The notes beneath the pieces were generated by a model. That model saw nothing but the letters and a program-made list of their open reading frames with translations, did not search any database and was not told where the DNA came from. A program made the position numbers and the translations under genes. From Planctomycetota bacterium (GTDB lineage: Bacteria > Planctomycetota > UBA1135 > GCA-002686595): 64,000 bases of DNA. This document shows, piece by piece, positions 62,764 to 64,000 of this stretch. Numbering within the stretch: the first letter of the stretch is position 1; each line of letters starts with the position of its first letter. The stretch is taken from the NCBI GenBank assembly GCA_016795325.1, contig JAEUHY010000064.1, positions 84,820 to 148,819 of the forward strand, in the 5' to 3' direction.

Positions 62764-63939
62764 ATGAAGCGCGTGTTCCTGATCGTTCTGGATTCCCTCG
62801 GCGTCGGCGAACTGCCGGACGCCGCTCGTTTCGGCGACAGCGGCGCCCACACGCTCGATCACCTCGTGGCCGCCGCCGGCGGACTCGACGCGCCCAACCT
62901 GGTCGCGCTCGGACTCGGCCACGTCGCCGGCGTTTCGCGCGTGCCGCGCACCTCAGCGCCGCGCGGCGCCTTCGGCCGCTGCGCCGAGCGCTCGCCGGGC
63001 AAGGACACGTCGACCGGCCACTGGGAGATGATGGGCTGCGTCCTCGAGCGCGAGTTCCCGACCTACAGCCAGGGTTTTCCGCCCGAGATCATCGACGCCT
63101 TCGTGCGCCGCGCCGAGCTGCCCGGCGTGCTGTGCAACGCGGCCGCCTCGGGCACGGAGGTGATCGATCGCCTCGCGCCCGAGCACATCGCCACGGGCAA
63201 GCCGATCGTCTACACGAGCGCCGACAGCGTGTTCCAGATCGCCTGCCACGAGCAGCACTTCGGGCTCGAGCGGCTCTACCGTTGCTGCGAGATCGCGCGC
63301 GAGATCCTCAATCCCTACGGCGTCGGGCGCGTCATCGCGCGGCCCTTCGTCGGCGCGCCGGGCAGCTTCAAGCGCACCTACAACCGCCGCGACTACTCGC
63401 TCAAGCCGTTCAGCGAAACCTCGCTCGACCGTCTCGGTCGCGCGGGCGTGCCGGTGATCGGCGTCGGCAAGATCGAAGACATCTTCGCCGGCGTCGGAGT
63501 CGCGCAGTCGATCCACACCGAAGGCAACCGCGACGGCATGGAGCACGTGCTCAAGCTCGCGCGCGAACTCGAGCGCGGCTTCGTGTTCGTGAACCTCGTC
63601 GACTTCGACATGCTCTACGGCCACCGCCGCGATTCGCGCGGTTACCGCGCGGCGCTCGAGAGCTTCGACCTCGCGCTCGGCGAACTGCGCAATCTGCTGC
63701 GCGCCGACGATCTCGTCCTGCTCACTGCCGACCACGGCAACGATCCGACCTTCACCGCGACCACCGACCACACGCGCGAATACGTGCCGATCCTCGCCTG
63801 CGGCGCGCGCGTGAAGCCGGGCGTCGACCTCGGCACGCGCGCGAGCTTCGCGGACATCGGCGCGACGGTCGAGGCTGCCTTCGGCCTCGCGCCCGCCGGC
63901 CCGGGCCGCTCGTTCTTCGCTGACGTCGTCGTGCGTTAG
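62764..63939 (+). CDS. deoB: Phosphopentomutase
   Basis: 391 residues, normal for DeoB. Metal-binding LDSLGVGELPDA, the catalytic Thr region GKDTSTGHWEMMG, GTEVIDRLAPEHIATGKPIV, and TADHGNDPT with the conserved Asp-His, all in their usual order. It converts ribose-1-phosphate or deoxyribose-1-phosphate to the 5-phosphate in nucleoside salvage. It has no deoA/deoD partner in view. Transcription probably starts in or near the repeat element upstream. Confidence 0.95.
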   Translation: MKRVFLIVLDSLGVGELPDAARFGDSGAHTLDHLVAAAGGLDAPNLVALGLGHVAGVSRVPRTSAPRGAFGRCAERSPGKDTSTGHWEMMGCVLEREFPTYSQGFPPEIIDAFVRRAELPGVLCNAAASGTEVIDRLAPEHIATGKPIVYTSADSVFQIACHEQHFGLERLYRCCEIAREILNPYGVGRVIARPFVGAPGSFKRTYNRRDYSLKPFSETSLDRLGRAGVPVIGVGKIEDIFAGVGVAQSIHTEGNRDGMEHVLKLARELERGFVFVNLVDFDMLYGHRRDSRGYRAALESFDLALGELRNLLRADDLVLLTADHGNDPTFTATTDHTREYVPILACGARVKPGVDLGTRASFADIGATVEAAFGLAPAGPGRSFFADVVVR

Positions 63940-64000
63940 CGACGCGGTTGTACGGTGCCAGAGCAATTTGCACCGCGCGGCCGGCGCGCTCAGCGCGCCG

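Overview
The window is a very GC-rich chromosomal segment, densely coded on both strands. Many secreted proteins and lipoproteins are present. I see no rRNA, tRNA, CRISPR array, insertion sequence or prophage. Five secreted proteins end in the same cysteine-containing C-terminal domain (YCT...GC...QRSGLxFYG...AQAWxRDPP...LSNA). I recall this style of C-terminal module from Planctomycetota, so I infer a planctomycete or a related soil or aquatic lineage. A myxobacterial or acidobacterial origin is not excluded from sequence alone.

Region 1 (1-16.1 kb) is a type VI secretion locus. A tssJ-tssK-tssL-tssM run on the minus strand leaves the window at the left edge. It is accompanied by a T6SS-style FHA protein, a large membrane Ser/Thr kinase and two lipoproteins. 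An FkbM methyltransferase and two secreted proteins with the shared C-terminal domain lie between them, and a tandem universal stress protein closes the region. Region 2 (16.2-21.3 kb) holds a CPXCG zinc-ribbon protein and a tandem array of four paralogous exported proteins of unknown function. The array proteins share an almost invariant C-terminus and similar intergenic DNA. Region 3 (21.3-31.3 kb) has a long divergent transketolase, a PAS-GGDEF diguanylate cyclase, a gluzincin-like lipoprotein, a DUF2064 transferase, and an M28 peptidase / octahaem cytochrome / four-helix membrane protein operon.

Region 4 (31.6-36.5 kb) has two related small winged-helix DNA-binding proteins, a BatD-like protein between them, a patatin phospholipase and a third shared-domain protein. 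Region 5 (36.6-43 kb) contains a ybbA/ybbP-like ABC transporter divergent from a tesA-like esterase, an arrangement also known in E. coli. It is followed by an unknown protein, a D-amino-acid oxidase-family enzyme and a DUF3293-like protein. Region 6 (43.2-55 kb) carries a beta-helix protein and an endonuclease I, both with the shared C-terminal domain. It also has an SPFH/ribbon-helix-helix pair, a Calx-beta metzincin lipoprotein, a pentapeptide-repeat protein with a degenerate P-loop, and a thioredoxin-alpha/beta-hydrolase fusion. Region 7 (55-64 kb) has a DUF1579 protein, a small exported protein, a class-C beta-lactamase-like hydrolase, an alpha/beta hydrolase paralogous to the fusion's C-terminus, a sulfatase-like TPR lipoprotein, a Tat-exported NAD(P)-binding epimerase-like protein, a repeat element and deoB.

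Two small repeat families are visible. One is an 86-bp dispersed intergenic element (15.1 and 31.2 kb), each copy just after a stop codon. The other is a roughly 183-bp element before deoB, built from an inverted pair plus a 78-bp direct duplication. Clear hairpin terminators lie at 21.27, 32.11 and 54.97 kb.
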